DNA of 64,000 bases from Bradysia coprophila (lineage: Eukaryota > Arthropoda > Insecta > Diptera > Sciaridae), in NCBI RefSeq assembly GCF_014529535.1, contig NW_023503409.1:1612390-1676389 (forward strand). The letters run 5' to 3'. Numbering within the stretch: the first letter of the stretch is position 1; the number at the start of each line of letters is the position of its first letter. Of the stretch, positions 12,206 to 21,937 are shown in pieces. Under the pieces are notes generated by a model. That model did no database searches and was not told the origin of the DNA. It saw nothing but the letters and a program-made list of their open reading frames with translations. Position numbers and translations under genes: made by a program.

Positions 12206-12743
12206 ACGTTGTTTGATTGACTGATCGGATTTTTTAGTTGAAGGTGTTAACAACCTAGCGTTAGCACAATCTAGATTGGTTATAGCTTAAGGAATAATTG
12301 AATCGATTTAAGGAATTTCTATGGACAATTAAAAGCTACTTATAGTGAAGGTACAAAGTCGTTAGAAACAATTTATTTCAGTCTACTGAGGAATGTAGTT
12401 AAAACATGTCTCCGAGAATTTCAAGCAGCAGTATGATCTGGACAGCGGTGTAAATCGTAAATGGAGAGAGTGTGCAAAAAGGTAATAGACGTAGGTGAAG
12501 GGAAAGAATCCCAATATCTAGTTATGTTCGAGATACGCTCTTTATAATCCTGAAGAAGTTGTGAGTGATTTTTCAAAAGTAATTGTGACGAAAATATGAA
12601 AGTCAAATTCAGTTGAATGAAGATTACAGTCAAGAATAAGCTTCAGGTTAAAGTAAAAAAAATCGAGTGGCAGTTTATTTCGACAAAAAGACTCGTGTCA
12701 CGATGCGAAAATTAGAATATAATTACAATCATAGATCAAATAT
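12206..12743. other. 3' UTRs between convergent GPS2 and subtilase genes
   Basis: This region should hold both 3' ends. A minus-strand AATAAA lies at 12674-12679, about 70 bases after the subtilase stop. No coding exon is apparent. Confidence 0.6.
12674..12679 (-). terminator. Polyadenylation signal of the subtilase gene
   Basis: AATAAA on the minus strand, about 70 bases after the subtilase stop codon. Confidence 0.5.
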
Positions 12744-14150
12744 TTAAGCAGCACCGTTGGCATTGATGCGTCCGTGTCCAACATGATTGTTGGGGCGGGT
12801 GCCTTCTGGTCGTCCAACGCAAGTTCTTCCGCCGGATACATGGGCCAAAGCCGTACTAGTAATTCTTTCGTGTGCGGCAACGACAGTGCCTCCACGAGCA
12901 TGGAAAACTAAAGCAACAGCTCCAGCAACATGAGGACAGGCCATACTAGTTCCAGACAATGTACGTAATCCGGTATCGTTCAAATGAGAAGCGGATGCAA
13001 CACTAGTTCCGGGAGCAGCGACATTTGGTTTGATAGCATTGTTTGGTCCTGGGCCAACACTGGAGAAAGTTGAAAGAGTGTTTGTGCTTGTGATGGATCC
13101 AACATTGAAAGCAAGAGGTTGATCTCCTGGTGATCCAACGGTGTTGCAAGCGGTACCAGAGTTTCCAGCAGAAAAGACGCCGGAAATGCCAGCATTTCTC
13201 CATGCGGTTAGAACTGGATTGAACCAGGTTTGGCCGCCAGCACCACCCCAACTGTTGCTTACGATACGTGGAGCTCTGGCACATTGGGCGGCACCACCAG
13301 CAGTGTTTGTTGGACAAGCCATAAAGTTACCGCATGATTCAAGATCAAAACGAGAGCAACTGGCAGTTGCGCAACCACGGCAAGCGATCCAGCGAGAGTT
13401 TGGTGCAACACCAATACCTTGAGTTCCGGAGTGTGTTCCGATGCAGTGAGTTCCGTGTCCGTTTGTGTCAGATGGAATTGCAGCATTGCCAGTTGGTGCA
13501 CGCCAGTTATAGTTGTGGTTTTCACCTGCGTTGTTTCCACGATAAGTTGGGGATAATGCTACGTGAGTGTGACGAGCTCCAGTGTCAATGCTTCCAACGA
13601 CGACTCCAGTTCCGGTGATTCCTCTAGCCCATGCAGCTGGAGCTTGTACGTTTACGACTCCCCATTGATTTTGAATTGTGCTGTTGAAGTCTCCGAGGTC
13701 AAAGCTTTCTCCTTCTTCGACTTGTTCCAATGGAATGAATTCTTCAGCGACCAATGATTCAACGTCTGGGTGATCTCTCAATAATTCAACGGTTTCTCGG
13801 TCAATGTCGCGAACAATGAGCTCTGTTGTGATCCAGAGTTGATCGAGATAGTGTCTCTTTCCAGATTGAATTAAGTTTGTCAAAAGAGCGGTAATATCAG
13901 CTTGAACGACATCAGCGTGATCCTTCAGGATGGCGTGTTGAGTGTCCAAAATAGCTTCGCGGGTTGTGAGTCTCAAGCTGTGGAAACGATCCCATGCGGA
14001 ATTGGTGTCAGCTCTTCTGAAGGTGATCTTGACGTTGGTAAGTTCTGACTCTTCAAGATTAATCCAGATTCCCTCGTCAACTATTGCGATTGAGTTAGCG
14101 CTTGCCAAGCAAGCAAGTCCGAAGACTAGCAAAGCAATTTGATACTTCAT
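12744..14150 (-). CDS. Secreted subtilisin-like serine protease (S8, bacillopeptidase F type), intronless
   Basis: Extracellular serine endopeptidase. A single uninterrupted frame of 468 residues. A signal peptide (MKYQIALLVFGLACLASA) is followed by an I9-like propeptide (about 20-160) with QLWITTELIVRDID, then the S8 domain. The full triad is present: D189 in GSIDTGARHTH, H232 in NGHGTHCIGT, S402 in GTSMACPHVAGA, with oxyanion N330 in SAGNSGTAC. The motifs WIACRGC, FMACPT and SNSWGG, and the many cysteines, match bacillopeptidase-F-like subtilases, not insect furins or tripeptidyl peptidase II. The start ATG lies 50 bases from a TATA box. Lack of introns, in contrast to every neighbour except the cystatin gene, and the bacterial-type subfamily suggest past horizontal acquisition. 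That origin is inference. The enzyme looks intact. Confidence 0.93.
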   Translation of the reverse strand: MKYQIALLVFGLACLASANSIAIVDEGIWINLEESELTNVKITFRRADTNSAWDRFHSLRLTTREAILDTQHAILKDHADVVQADITALLTNLIQSGKRHYLDQLWITTELIVRDIDRETVELLRDHPDVESLVAEEFIPLEQVEEGESFDLGDFNSTIQNQWGVVNVQAPAAWARGITGTGVVVGSIDTGARHTHVALSPTYRGNNAGENHNYNWRAPTGNAAIPSDTNGHGTHCIGTHSGTQGIGVAPNSRWIACRGCATASCSRFDLESCGNFMACPTNTAGGAAQCARAPRIVSNSWGGAGGQTWFNPVLTAWRNAGISGVFSAGNSGTACNTVGSPGDQPLAFNVGSITSTNTLSTFSSVGPGPNNAIKPNVAAPGTSVASASHLNDTGLRTLSGTSMACPHVAGAVALVFHARGGTVVAAHERITSTALAHVSGGRTCVGRPEGTRPNNHVGHGRINANGAA

Positions 14151-14200
14151 GTCCGTACAACACTCGTCTAGGATATGATTGCTGTCTGTTCGATATTCTC

Positions 14201-14208
14201 TTTATATA
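14201..14208 (-). promoter_or_regulatory. TATA box of the subtilase gene
   Basis: On the minus strand the sequence reads TATATAAA, about 50 bases upstream of the start codon, giving a very short leader. This fits a strongly expressed secreted-protein gene. Confidence 0.65.
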
Positions 14209-14210
14209 AG

Positions 14211-15186
14211 ATTTTCAATCTCTTACAAATTCATGTGAAACCAAAAACAAATTACCTCCAATCAGGTAAAAACACTTCAAAAATATAAATAAACTGGGCT
14301 ATCGCAATGATATGTAAGCAAACGGTGAAAACGTCACAGTTTTCTGTTAATAAGTACGAGGGAAAATCCACTAGATACGGAAAAAAGTTGTTTTGATTTG
14401 GTCGTGCGTAGATTGTCTAATCTATCCCAGTTCAGTGCACTGAGCACTAAATTGACGAATGGATGGATAAGCGGAATTGTAATTATTAGTTTGCATCACA
14501 AACACTCTCCATAAACTGTTAATTTGATACAAAAGTTTTGTGGATTCAAAGAAGTTAAGTTAAAAATGATTTATCAATTTTCAAAATTTTCATTGAAGGC
14601 GGTGAAGTGCTCGCAAACTTCATCAGTGCATTTTGTGTTATATACTCTTAAGCAGTTATACTCAACAACGTTGATTTCGTATGCTGAATCGCTTTATATG
14701 TCTTAACATCTTGATTTTTATAAATCTTGAAATTAAATTGGAAAAATTGATCTTTAAGCACATGAACTGAAAATTTGCTCTATTTCAAAATCGATTTTAT
14801 TCTGAAATCGAGGTCTTCTTGTGAATCAGGCTTTGTTAGCGTAAAATAATCATCAAGTAATGATGCATTGAGAGTTGATGTGAATGGTGAAGTGATTGGT
14901 CATGTGTTGAGTGTGTTTCCAGAACTAGCAATGTTTCGTAAACTCTTATGTTTGTTGTTGGTACTTTTCCACAACTTACAACATGACATGTCGAGCTTCT
15001 TCTTTCGTCCACCATAATGTTTTTCATAGGCTGACAAAAATTTTCGCTCTTCACTATGACCTGCACGCACAACCTAACAGAAGTTATTTTCCTAAAATTG
15101 GAAGGAGCCATCGAGATGATTTTGATTATTAGACTACACGAAACAATACAAAAACCCACTGGGCACGTTTTAGCACCGGCGATTTA
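14211..15186. other. Intergenic region between subtilase and CDIN1-like genes
   Basis: AT-rich, with no recognisable exon, repeat or RNA gene. Open frames at 14524-14706, 14836-15159 and 15056-15256 show no protein-like features, and two overlap the 3' part of the CDIN1 gene. Confidence 0.5.
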
Positions 15187-16181
15187 TTATTCTGATGTTT
15201 CATCGGAGCACAGAAGAACCAGATCAGATTTATTTGGAAAAGTGTCTAAGATGTGAATATTGTTCCCATTGTCCTTGTAGTCGAGTATCTGATCCAAGAA
15301 GCCGAACCAATAGATAACAATTCCTGCACCGAATCTAATCAATTCACAAAATCAAATGTAACCGATGTCGGTTAATTCAAATTAAAATTTTATGATTTTC
15401 ACTCACCTGTTTCCGTAGCTAATCAATTGATCTCTGACGTATTTCTTATGTGATTCCATGTCTCCAAACGATGCCTTACTTTCTATCCAATGTATCACAG
15501 TACCTTTATACAAGCAAGGTACGGCCAATTTCAGATCGGGTGTCTTGTCGAAGCCAATACGTCGTAGGTCTTCCTCATCGAAAAAATGTAACCCAGCGTC
15601 TTTGGCCAGCAGTTTCAGTTTATGTTCATATTCTTCTCCAATCGATTGCCGAATTGCATCTGGTATGGGTCCGTCACGAATATCATTGTAAAGACAGGTG
15701 CTAACATTGACCGCTAATAAACTGTCCGGAATGAGAGTCGGATTTCGCAGCATTTCGTTCAGTTCAGATTTAGTCAGTGGGGTGGACAGCTGTGGAAAAT
15801 TGTACTCGTTCAATATCAACCGACAGAGGCCGTATGGAGGGAAGCGTTCTCTTATAGCAATTCTCAATAGAATATCGTGTTGATGAGCTCTACTGGTATG
15901 TGTCTTATATCTGCAAAGAATTGTTGTTAAATTAGACTACAACCGAATCGTTACTGTTTGGACACTCACTCCTGAATAATTTTTTTCGTTCTATCCTTTA
16001 TAAATGAGTGTCTCGCTTTCACCTTTTCCTGCCATTCTCGAGACAATATTGATGACAATGTAGCCAAGCAAACATTGGGAAATCTCTTTCGTAGATCGTC
16101 TTCTTCATCTACCGGTAGTCCGTTGTGGTTTCGAATAAATTCAACCACTTCATTGTAGATTTTTGTGCTCAAAATCACCAT
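15187..16181 (-). CDS. CDIN1: CDAN1-interacting nuclease 1 homologue (CDIN1/C15orf41)
   Basis: Predicted PD-(D/E)XK-type nuclease that binds Codanin-1. In humans it is linked to congenital dyserythropoietic anaemia type I and chromatin/histone supply. Three minus-strand exons: 15970-16181, 15407-15910, 15187-15334, in phase, giving about 287 residues (human 281). The diagnostic block is GFDKTPDLKLAVP followed by VIHWIESKASFGD, with D and ESK as the putative metal-binding nuclease residues. RFGAGIVIYWFGFLDQ follows across the last splice site. The N-terminus (MVILSTKIYNEVVEFI) aligns with human MILTKAQYDEI, so the ATG at 16181 is preferred over a longer in-frame extension starting at 16340. 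The protein looks complete. Confidence 0.92.
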
Positions 16182-17064
16182 GTTATGTTTTGTGAAGCGA
16201 CTACGACTGACTAGGTAAACAGTAAACATAAAAAAATGTTTGTTATGACATTTTATGACGGGTACGCTTTTCGGCATATACTTGTGACAGAAAATTTGGC
16301 GCAAACTTACAGATGTAATTTGAATTGGTTTTTGTAACATTTTAACGTTTGATATTGACCTTCTGTTTTATTAAGGCAAGTCATTGAAATAATTTGCCGT
16401 TGTTTGTAAATCGTGTCGCATTTTATTATTTGAAAATGTTTCATGGATCATTTCGCACTACAACCCTTGCTAAAAATCTTCCCTTTCGAACAATGTTTTA
16501 AGTCTATCGAGGTTGACTTTTTTTTAGAGAATTTGTGTTGGGTAAATCCGCTCACTCATACTGTTTGAGGTCTTACAACTACTTTTTACTGTGTATAATC
16601 TGCCTTTTTCGATATATACAAGTTTTTTCACCTGGCGTAAACTTGCAACGACATCACTGAGAATCCTGTAACAATAGTGATTGGCTACCGAGTAAAATAG
16701 GAATGAACGTCATACCGAATATCCGATTCTGTTTTTTGCAAGACTCCAGGTTTTTTAGGTTTGACAGTTTTTTTTACGAAGAAGCGAACACTACTACTTT
16801 GACTGATGTATACGATCACAACATATATGTCTTTTTCAATCTTATCTCCTTTTGTTATTAACACTTGATATAGGTATCACTGGAATACTTTTTTGTGTCA
16901 AGTGAAAAAATGGTTCCATCCAAGAGACTTCTTCTACAGACCAGACAGATTCGAAAGAAAACAATGTACTTATTTGCAATCAAAATTTTCCAGCATATTT
17001 TATTCGGATGATAAGTCTTTTTATTGTTCCAGAAAACGAAAGTCTTCTTGTTCATGAGTACATT
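16182..17064. other. Intergenic region between CDIN1-like and cystatin genes
   Basis: Contains the CDIN1 promoter side and the cystatin 3' UTR. A minus-strand AATAAA lies at 17020-17025. No exon or repeat was recognised. Confidence 0.5.
17020..17025 (-). terminator. Polyadenylation signal of the cystatin gene
   Basis: AATAAA on the minus strand, about 40 bases after the stop codon of the cystatin gene. Confidence 0.45.
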
Positions 17065-17793
17065 TTACTCGAATGTAAGAAGATGTTCCTTTCCAGGTAT
17101 TGTAAGTTTGACTTCAACAATTTTTCCTTTCAAATTTTCAACAACATTAGCACTCCATTCTGAAACTACCATATCCGCATTTTCGACTTTAATGATCAAA
17201 TTGTATATTGTGCCAGCAACAACTTGACTTTCGCCACTTTCAATGCTCTTCAGCTTAAGTCCGAATTCGCTGTGTGTTGTTCCCCAATCAGCAAGTGCTT
17301 TTTCAAGGGCTGGATACAAATCGGTCAATGTTTTCTCAGATGCTGCCGAAAATCCACCGAAAGTGTGTACTTGAGGTGAACGCTTGCGTCGTGTCGCTTC
17401 TGAAGGCCTAATAATATATTCTTTGCCCGGAATGGTAAGCGTAATTTCGACTAGTTTTCTATCTACACCTTGGACAACTTTAGCACTATATTCTATGACT
17501 TGCTTTTCCCCATTTTCCAATTCAACAATTAAGTCATAAATTGTACCAGCAACGACCTGACTTTTACCACTAACAATCCGTTTTAAGTGTAAATCGAAAT
17601 CGGTATGTGCTGCCCCATAATCAATAAGTGCTTTTTCCAATAATGGAAACAAGTCATTTAATAGTGTTTCTGAAGTTTCGTGAAAACCGCCAGGAGGTGG
17701 AGACGGTGGAGGAGGTGGTGCAGTGGGTGAAGTTGCATTTACACCTAGTCCGCAAAATAATGCAACACACAACACAATATTTAACTTTGTCAT
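17065..17793 (-). CDS. Secreted tandem two-domain cystatin
   Basis: Cysteine-protease inhibitor of the cystatin superfamily, 242 residues in one exon. A signal peptide (MTKLNIVLCVALFCGLGVNA) is followed by a Pro-rich linker. Domain 1 spans about residues 35-130 and domain 2 about 146-242. Each domain has the N-terminal GG (35-36, 146-147) and the first-hairpin QVVAG motif (79-83, 190-194), the classic papain-binding elements. Each ends with a TIPGKE strand. The second-hairpin PW is not evident; EWSANVV in domain 2 may substitute. The linker has RRKR (135-138), a furin-type site that could release two inhibitors. The domains are clearly similar, so they come from an internal duplication. A TATA box lies about 100 bases upstream. 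Insect sarcocystatin-like proteins are the nearest family I can name. Confidence 0.85.
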   Translation of the reverse strand: MTKLNIVLCVALFCGLGVNATSPTAPPPPPSPPPGGFHETSETLLNDLFPLLEKALIDYGAAHTDFDLHLKRIVSGKSQVVAGTIYDLIVELENGEKQVIEYSAKVVQGVDRKLVEITLTIPGKEYIIRPSEATRRKRSPQVHTFGGFSAASEKTLTDLYPALEKALADWGTTHSEFGLKLKSIESGESQVVAGTIYNLIIKVENADMVVSEWSANVVENLKGKIVEVKLTIPGKEHLLTFE

Positions 17794-17891
17794 TTTTTTT
17801 TTGATTTGTGTGAAAAAGATTCGGCCACTTCAAACACTATTCTGTGCCACTATTAACACAAAAATGAGACAAACGGCTAAGTTTCCAGTCA

Positions 17892-17899
17892 CTTTTATA
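17892..17899 (-). promoter_or_regulatory. TATA box of the cystatin gene
   Basis: On the minus strand the sequence reads TATAAAAG, about 100 bases upstream of the start codon. Confidence 0.5.
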
Positions 17900-18102
17900 C
17901 AATTCATAGAACGCATTGAAATGATAACAAGGCAAAAATCAAGGACAAAAAAGTAATTACAAAGCTACTCATAATAAGGTAAGTTATCGAGTGTCGTTGT
18001 CGATTTTTTTTCTTACAAAATTAGATTTATGTAGTTGAATTTTAACGTAGTGGCTCACGTTTTATGTGATTATCAAAATTGTTTTGTTTGCAGCAATAGG
18101 AA

Positions 18103-19100
18103 TAGTCGGTTGGCCTGTAGAGGCGCCACAATTTTTTTCAGTACCTCATTTTTTGTGCCCTATTTTCAAGTGAAATACCTTCACTCTAGTTAATATCCAT
18201 GAAATGTCATAACAGTGAAGTTAGTTCGCAAAAAATAGATCGCTGACATTAGAGCAATGTATTAGAAATAAATGTATGTACAATCAGCTATTACATTTGA
18301 GCTTTAGTTTCCAAACATCATTTCCCTATGTCGTCGTACATAAAACTAGGGCTCTCGCCATATTGAACCTCAATGGTACTCTAAATAGAGTACTGAAACG
18401 GAACAGTGTATCAAACAAATTTTTCCACTGTAAAAAATCTGGATATACGATGCATTTTTGTATATATTATCTAGCCTTTAGTGTCAGTGGAGGTGAAGTA
18501 TCCCATATTTATAATAATAAAACGAAACTCGTTGAGTTACCTTATTTAAAAGTGATAAACTTCTTCGACTATAAATGTAAAAATCAACATAAGTTCTTAT
18601 ATGCAACAACAACATCAGTGGAAGATTTTCAGAAATATTCAATGTCAATCGGTCGAAAAAGTGGTTTTTTAAAAAAATTTTGCAACGACATTACGAAAAG
18701 TGAACTTTTCATGCATCGTTTGGGAAACGGATAAAGGGTGTATTTAAAGCAAGTGAGATCAGCTTTTTGTGGAAAGTAAATAAATAGTCAATGAACAAAT
18801 TTTTACTTTAACATTACAACAAGTAAATGAATGTATTTAATTTGGTGAAGTCATTTAGGTTTAGGAACAACAAACATAAAATTATTTCACTCTATGGCAA
18901 TGAATGTCTTTAAAATAACTAGACGTTAGACTAATTTGATTTATTTCAAAGCTAAGAGTCGAATTTGCAAAAAAAAATTCAATGTTCTACATGGAAAAGT
19001 ACCATGAAAATTGTGAAAATGCTTGGTCATATCATGTTTGTAAGTTTTTTTCCCGCACCTGCTGCATAAATAACTATTTTTTTAATTGGCCAGAACCAAT
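18103..19100. repeat. Dispersed repeat, copy A
   Basis: Begins TAGTCGGTTGGCCTGTAGAG and ends near TGCATAAATAACTATTTT (19063-19080). The same head and tail occur at 50617 and 51123, with diverged matches in between (for example CCATGAAATGTCA versus CCATGGAATGTCA). Copy A is about 450 bases longer than copy B. A 152-codon open frame (18276-18734) lies inside it, but I see no family features. No terminal inverted repeat or target duplication was found, so the class is unknown. Confidence 0.5.
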
Positions 19101-20091
19101 GCATACAGACATACCCGTGACTATTAATTGGTTTTATATATAGAAACTTAAAATTTGAATCTAAATTTTCAATTTTTTTTGATAACATTTAACATTAGGA
19201 TGTTTTAAAAGAGATGCGAACTTTTTATAGAGAAATTATTATTTGTGACTACTGCTAGAAATTAAATTGCAAATAGTCTCCATAAAAGAACAAACAAAGT
19301 CAAGGCTTTGTCTAGAGTACCAGTCATATAAACAATTTCGTTCCAGTAGACACACAATTGAAACTAGTGAAACCATAAAAACACTACAAATTTTATGTGG
19401 AAACAATACACTGTGGCTCAGAAACGACAGGTTCGAAATCTTCGTTATGATTTTACAGAGAATCAGGCCCGGACTGGCCATACGGTGAATTCGGCGGATT
19501 CCCGATGGGCCTTTGGGATTTTTGTATGACAATTTTTAATTTGTGGGCCTTTTTAAATTGAGTTGCATAGAGCCCCCGATGGGCTTTTTCGAGCCAGTCC
19601 GGTACTGCAGAGAATCGACGGGACGAGTGCGCAACGAAGTGGAAAATTGAGGTTCAAAGCTGAACGTAGACAAGATATTACCCGATTCTGCACTGATTTG
19701 ATCTGAATTTACCTAATACTTCCAGACCCTCTTCAACAGAAGAAAGTTATCGAAGTCAGTAGTTTCGAGCCTGCAAATTACTAATAAATTAAATCTATCG
19801 TCCTTAAAACCTCAAATGTTATGATAGCTGCGGGGTACTAATAGATTTGTCTTATTTCTTCTTTTCCCTTAAGCAATATTATAAACCGCAAATATTTCGA
19901 ATTTTCTTCAACAAATTTGTTTATGTAGGAACAGCTATAAAGCGAATTTGAGTTTGTCTTTTCTCTGAATAATTATACTTAGAGTAAGTATCTGCACATA
20001 TTTGAGTCTCAGAGCTGAGTTGCTTTTAATTAGTAATTACGATCCCATAATCTAGTTTTTATACATTCTTCTATTGTTTGAGTATACTACA
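19101..20091. other. Intergenic DNA with a short hAT-type MITE
   Basis: AT-rich sequence with no exon recognised. The only clear feature is the inverted-repeat element at 19464-19607. Confidence 0.5.
19464..19607. mobile_element. hAT-type MITE with 8-bp target duplication, copy 1
   Basis: A 144-bp element. The left end is CAGGCCCGGACTGGC; the right end reads back as CAGTACCGGACTGGC. The 8-bp duplication CAGAGAAT is exact at 19456-19463 and 19608-19615. CAG ends and an 8-bp duplication are typical of hAT elements. There is no coding capacity. The perfect duplication suggests fairly recent insertion. A related element lies at 50049-50190. Confidence 0.85.
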
Positions 20092-20526
20092 TCAATCTGC
20101 AGAGCCGGATTAACCCATGGGCAAAGTGGGCCCGGCCCAGGGCGCTGGGAAAATAGAGGCGCTGAGAAATTAAATTTTTTCGACAGTGTAATCATTTCAC
20201 GTTCAACATAAGTCATGCACAAATCAACGTCGATTAAAAAAAATCGCGCTCGCTTCGCTTGCGCCTGTACATTACATTCTTGGGGTAAATGTGAGCACAA
20301 GAAATGCATATATACATCTAACTTGATATTTTTGAATAATACACGCACATCGACTAACCCAAGGCTGTTCGTATTTGGTTATTTAAAGCGTTTTTTTGAT
20401 GGTCCTTCTTTAGAAAAGTTGAACTTTGAGGCTTCTGGCTGAAGACACTATAAATAATTTTCAATAACCATTCCATTGCTTCATTTTCGTCAGCCGCCGG
20501 TGATAGTCGGATGATGGAAAGCTTTT

Positions 20527-20571
20527 AGCTCATGAGGAATTTTCGAAAATTTTGTAAATTCCTCATGAGCT
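20527..20571. repeat. Perfect 15-bp inverted repeat
   Basis: AGCTCATGAGGAATT at 20527-20541 is matched by its exact reverse complement at 20557-20571, with a 15-base spacer. It lies inside the hAT-type element and could form a hairpin. Confidence 0.85.
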
Positions 20572-20722
20572 GAAACCTGCTCATGATCGCCGGACAACGG
20601 GAGTTTGGAACAAATAAAGCAGCTGGAAAAGCTGCAGAACAAATCCGTTTCCGCCCATTGAAAATTGTTCATGGCATATATTCGCGATTTTTTTTTGTCG
20701 AAATCCAAGGCCAATTACCTAA

Positions 20723-20889
20723 ATTGACGCCGTAAGTGCGGTCGAAATTCAAAATGGAAAGTGCGGAGGTCTTTCTAACGTAGCGTCATTTTCATACAAT
20801 GAAGCGTTGAAAAGTATTTTTTGGTTCAATTTTTCATCGAATCGTTCACTTAAAATTCAAATTTTAGGCACACTTACGGCGTGAATTTC
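20723..20889. repeat. Inner inverted-repeat pair, possible MITE
   Basis: GACGCCGTAAGTGCG near 20724 is matched by the reverse complement of CACACTTACGGCGT near 20873-20886. The pair lies inside the hAT-type element. No clear target duplication was found, so identification as a separate insertion is tentative. Confidence 0.4.
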
Positions 20890-21024
20890 AAGATCTAACA
20901 CTTTCAGAGTGAAGACAAAGGATCATTCTAGAGTGCCCTAAACTTCAATACTTTTGGGATCCCGAGTCCTAGATCCTTGAAATTGCTTCAACGCAAGTCG
21001 TTTTTTCCGAATCATGACCTTACC

Positions 21025-21236
21025 CAACGCACTGCTCCTAGCATGAACATAAGAAATATTTGGAGGCTGATGAAGTCACAGTAGGCACTGCGTTTCTTTC
21101 GTGAAGATAGGTGACTTGTTTTAGTTGTGTGAGTTCAAACACACAATACAATCAATCTTAAGCGGTAGCTCTCATCACAAAAGCCTCCATATTCGACGTT
21201 TGTCAAAGTAGTGTTCATGCTAGGAACAGTGCGTTG
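21025..21236. mobile_element. MITE with 7-bp target duplication nested in the hAT element
   Basis: The left end is CAACGCACTGCTCCTAGCAT and the right end, reversed, is CAACGCACTGTTCCTAGCAT, followed by TGAACA on both sides. CCTTACC stands at 21018-21024 and 21237-21243 as an exact 7-bp duplication. Inner arms also pair (TGGAGGCT and AGCCTCCA). It has no coding capacity; the superfamily is uncertain. Confidence 0.75.
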
Positions 21237-21339
21237 CCTTACCAAGTAGAGTAAATCTCGCAATATAATGAAACTGTAACAGTATCACAAATATTGTGTC
21301 AAAAATTCACGTTTTTTTCTTGGTTTTTCCAAACAACGC

Positions 21340-21545
21340 GTTCATGTTCTAACGATCTTCCAAGGGAAGTGAAAAGTGAGAATAATGAGAGGACATTCGA
21401 GTGTAAATTGAAAGAACACCTGAATGAAACTATAGAATTGTGATGTAAATTTGAATTGTAGTGTTCATTTTTCAATGTCTGTGATTATGGAACTTTGTAT
21501 TTGAAAATAGCTATTTGCTAAATAAATTTGTTTGATTTGATTTGT
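21340..21545 (+). mobile_element. LINE 3'-end fragment
   Basis: A short frame from 21351 reads NDLPREVKSENNERTFEC and then KLKEHLNETIEL before a stop at 21441-21443. It resembles the extreme C-terminus of non-LTR retrotransposon reverse transcriptases (LP.EV...FK..LK..L). It is followed by an AT-rich tail ending in AAATAAA and TTTGATTTGATTTG, as in LINE 3' tails. It is strongly 5'-truncated and lies inside the hAT-type element. Confidence 0.45.
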
Positions 21546-21937
21546 TCTTCAAGAAGAATTTCAAGAAAAAATTGTTTCGGATTCATTCTACAAACTTCAA
21601 ACTTAAAATCCCGAAAAATACGAGCGAAACCTTTTTATAACTTTACTTGATTTTTGTTTGTGGGAAAGTTTTGCGAATTAATCACGAAAACTCTGGTTAT
21701 ATCATATATCTCTCATTCATATATGGTTATATGATATCATAAGCTTGCCACCTCGCCTCGCTCGCCGTTTCTAACTACACATTACTTAGAAAATAATATT
21801 CTTGAGGAAATGTTGAAAACATTTTATTTGATTTGGTTGACAATGTGGGAAACAATTTCTTTAATAAATTTTTCATGCGGCGCTGCAAGGCTCATTGCCC
21901 AGGGCGCTGTAAATGCTAATCCGGCCCTGTCAATCTG

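Larger units (their letters stand above)
20100..21929. mobile_element. Non-autonomous hAT-type element, 1.8 kb, with nested insertions
   Basis: Ends are CAGAGCCGGATTA on the left and, reversed, CAGGGCCGGATTA on the right. The 8-bp target duplication TCAATCTG is exact (20092-20099 and 21930-21937). Subterminal CCCAGGGCGC occurs at both sides. I see no intact transposase. A minus-strand open frame near the left end (20052-20348) might be a decayed transposase tail, but this is uncertain. The body holds a MITE (21025-21236), a LINE 3' fragment (about 21340-21545) and further inverted repeats at 20527-20571 and about 20723-20889. It is therefore an older carrier that took up later insertions. Confidence 0.85.

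Noticed and set aside
13003-13618. Several 70-100-codon frames overlapping the subtilase gene
   Set aside because: They are other-frame and antisense shadows of a strongly coding sequence.
18115-18135. TGGCGCC motif resembling a tRNA-Lys retroviral primer site (minus strand)
   Set aside because: Only the first seven bases match and no flanking LTR is present.
18276-18734. 152-codon open frame on the plus strand
   Set aside because: It lies inside the dispersed repeat, has no recognisable domain and an AT-driven composition (many K, N, F, Y), and no splice or promoter context.
19410-19450. GGTTCGAAATC resembling a tRNA B box
   Set aside because: No A box at the right distance and no cloverleaf stem could be drawn.
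20052-20348. Minus-strand frame at the left end of the hAT-type element as a transposase tail
   Set aside because: It crosses the element boundary and shows no clear transposase motif, so it is mentioned only as a possibility in the element entry.
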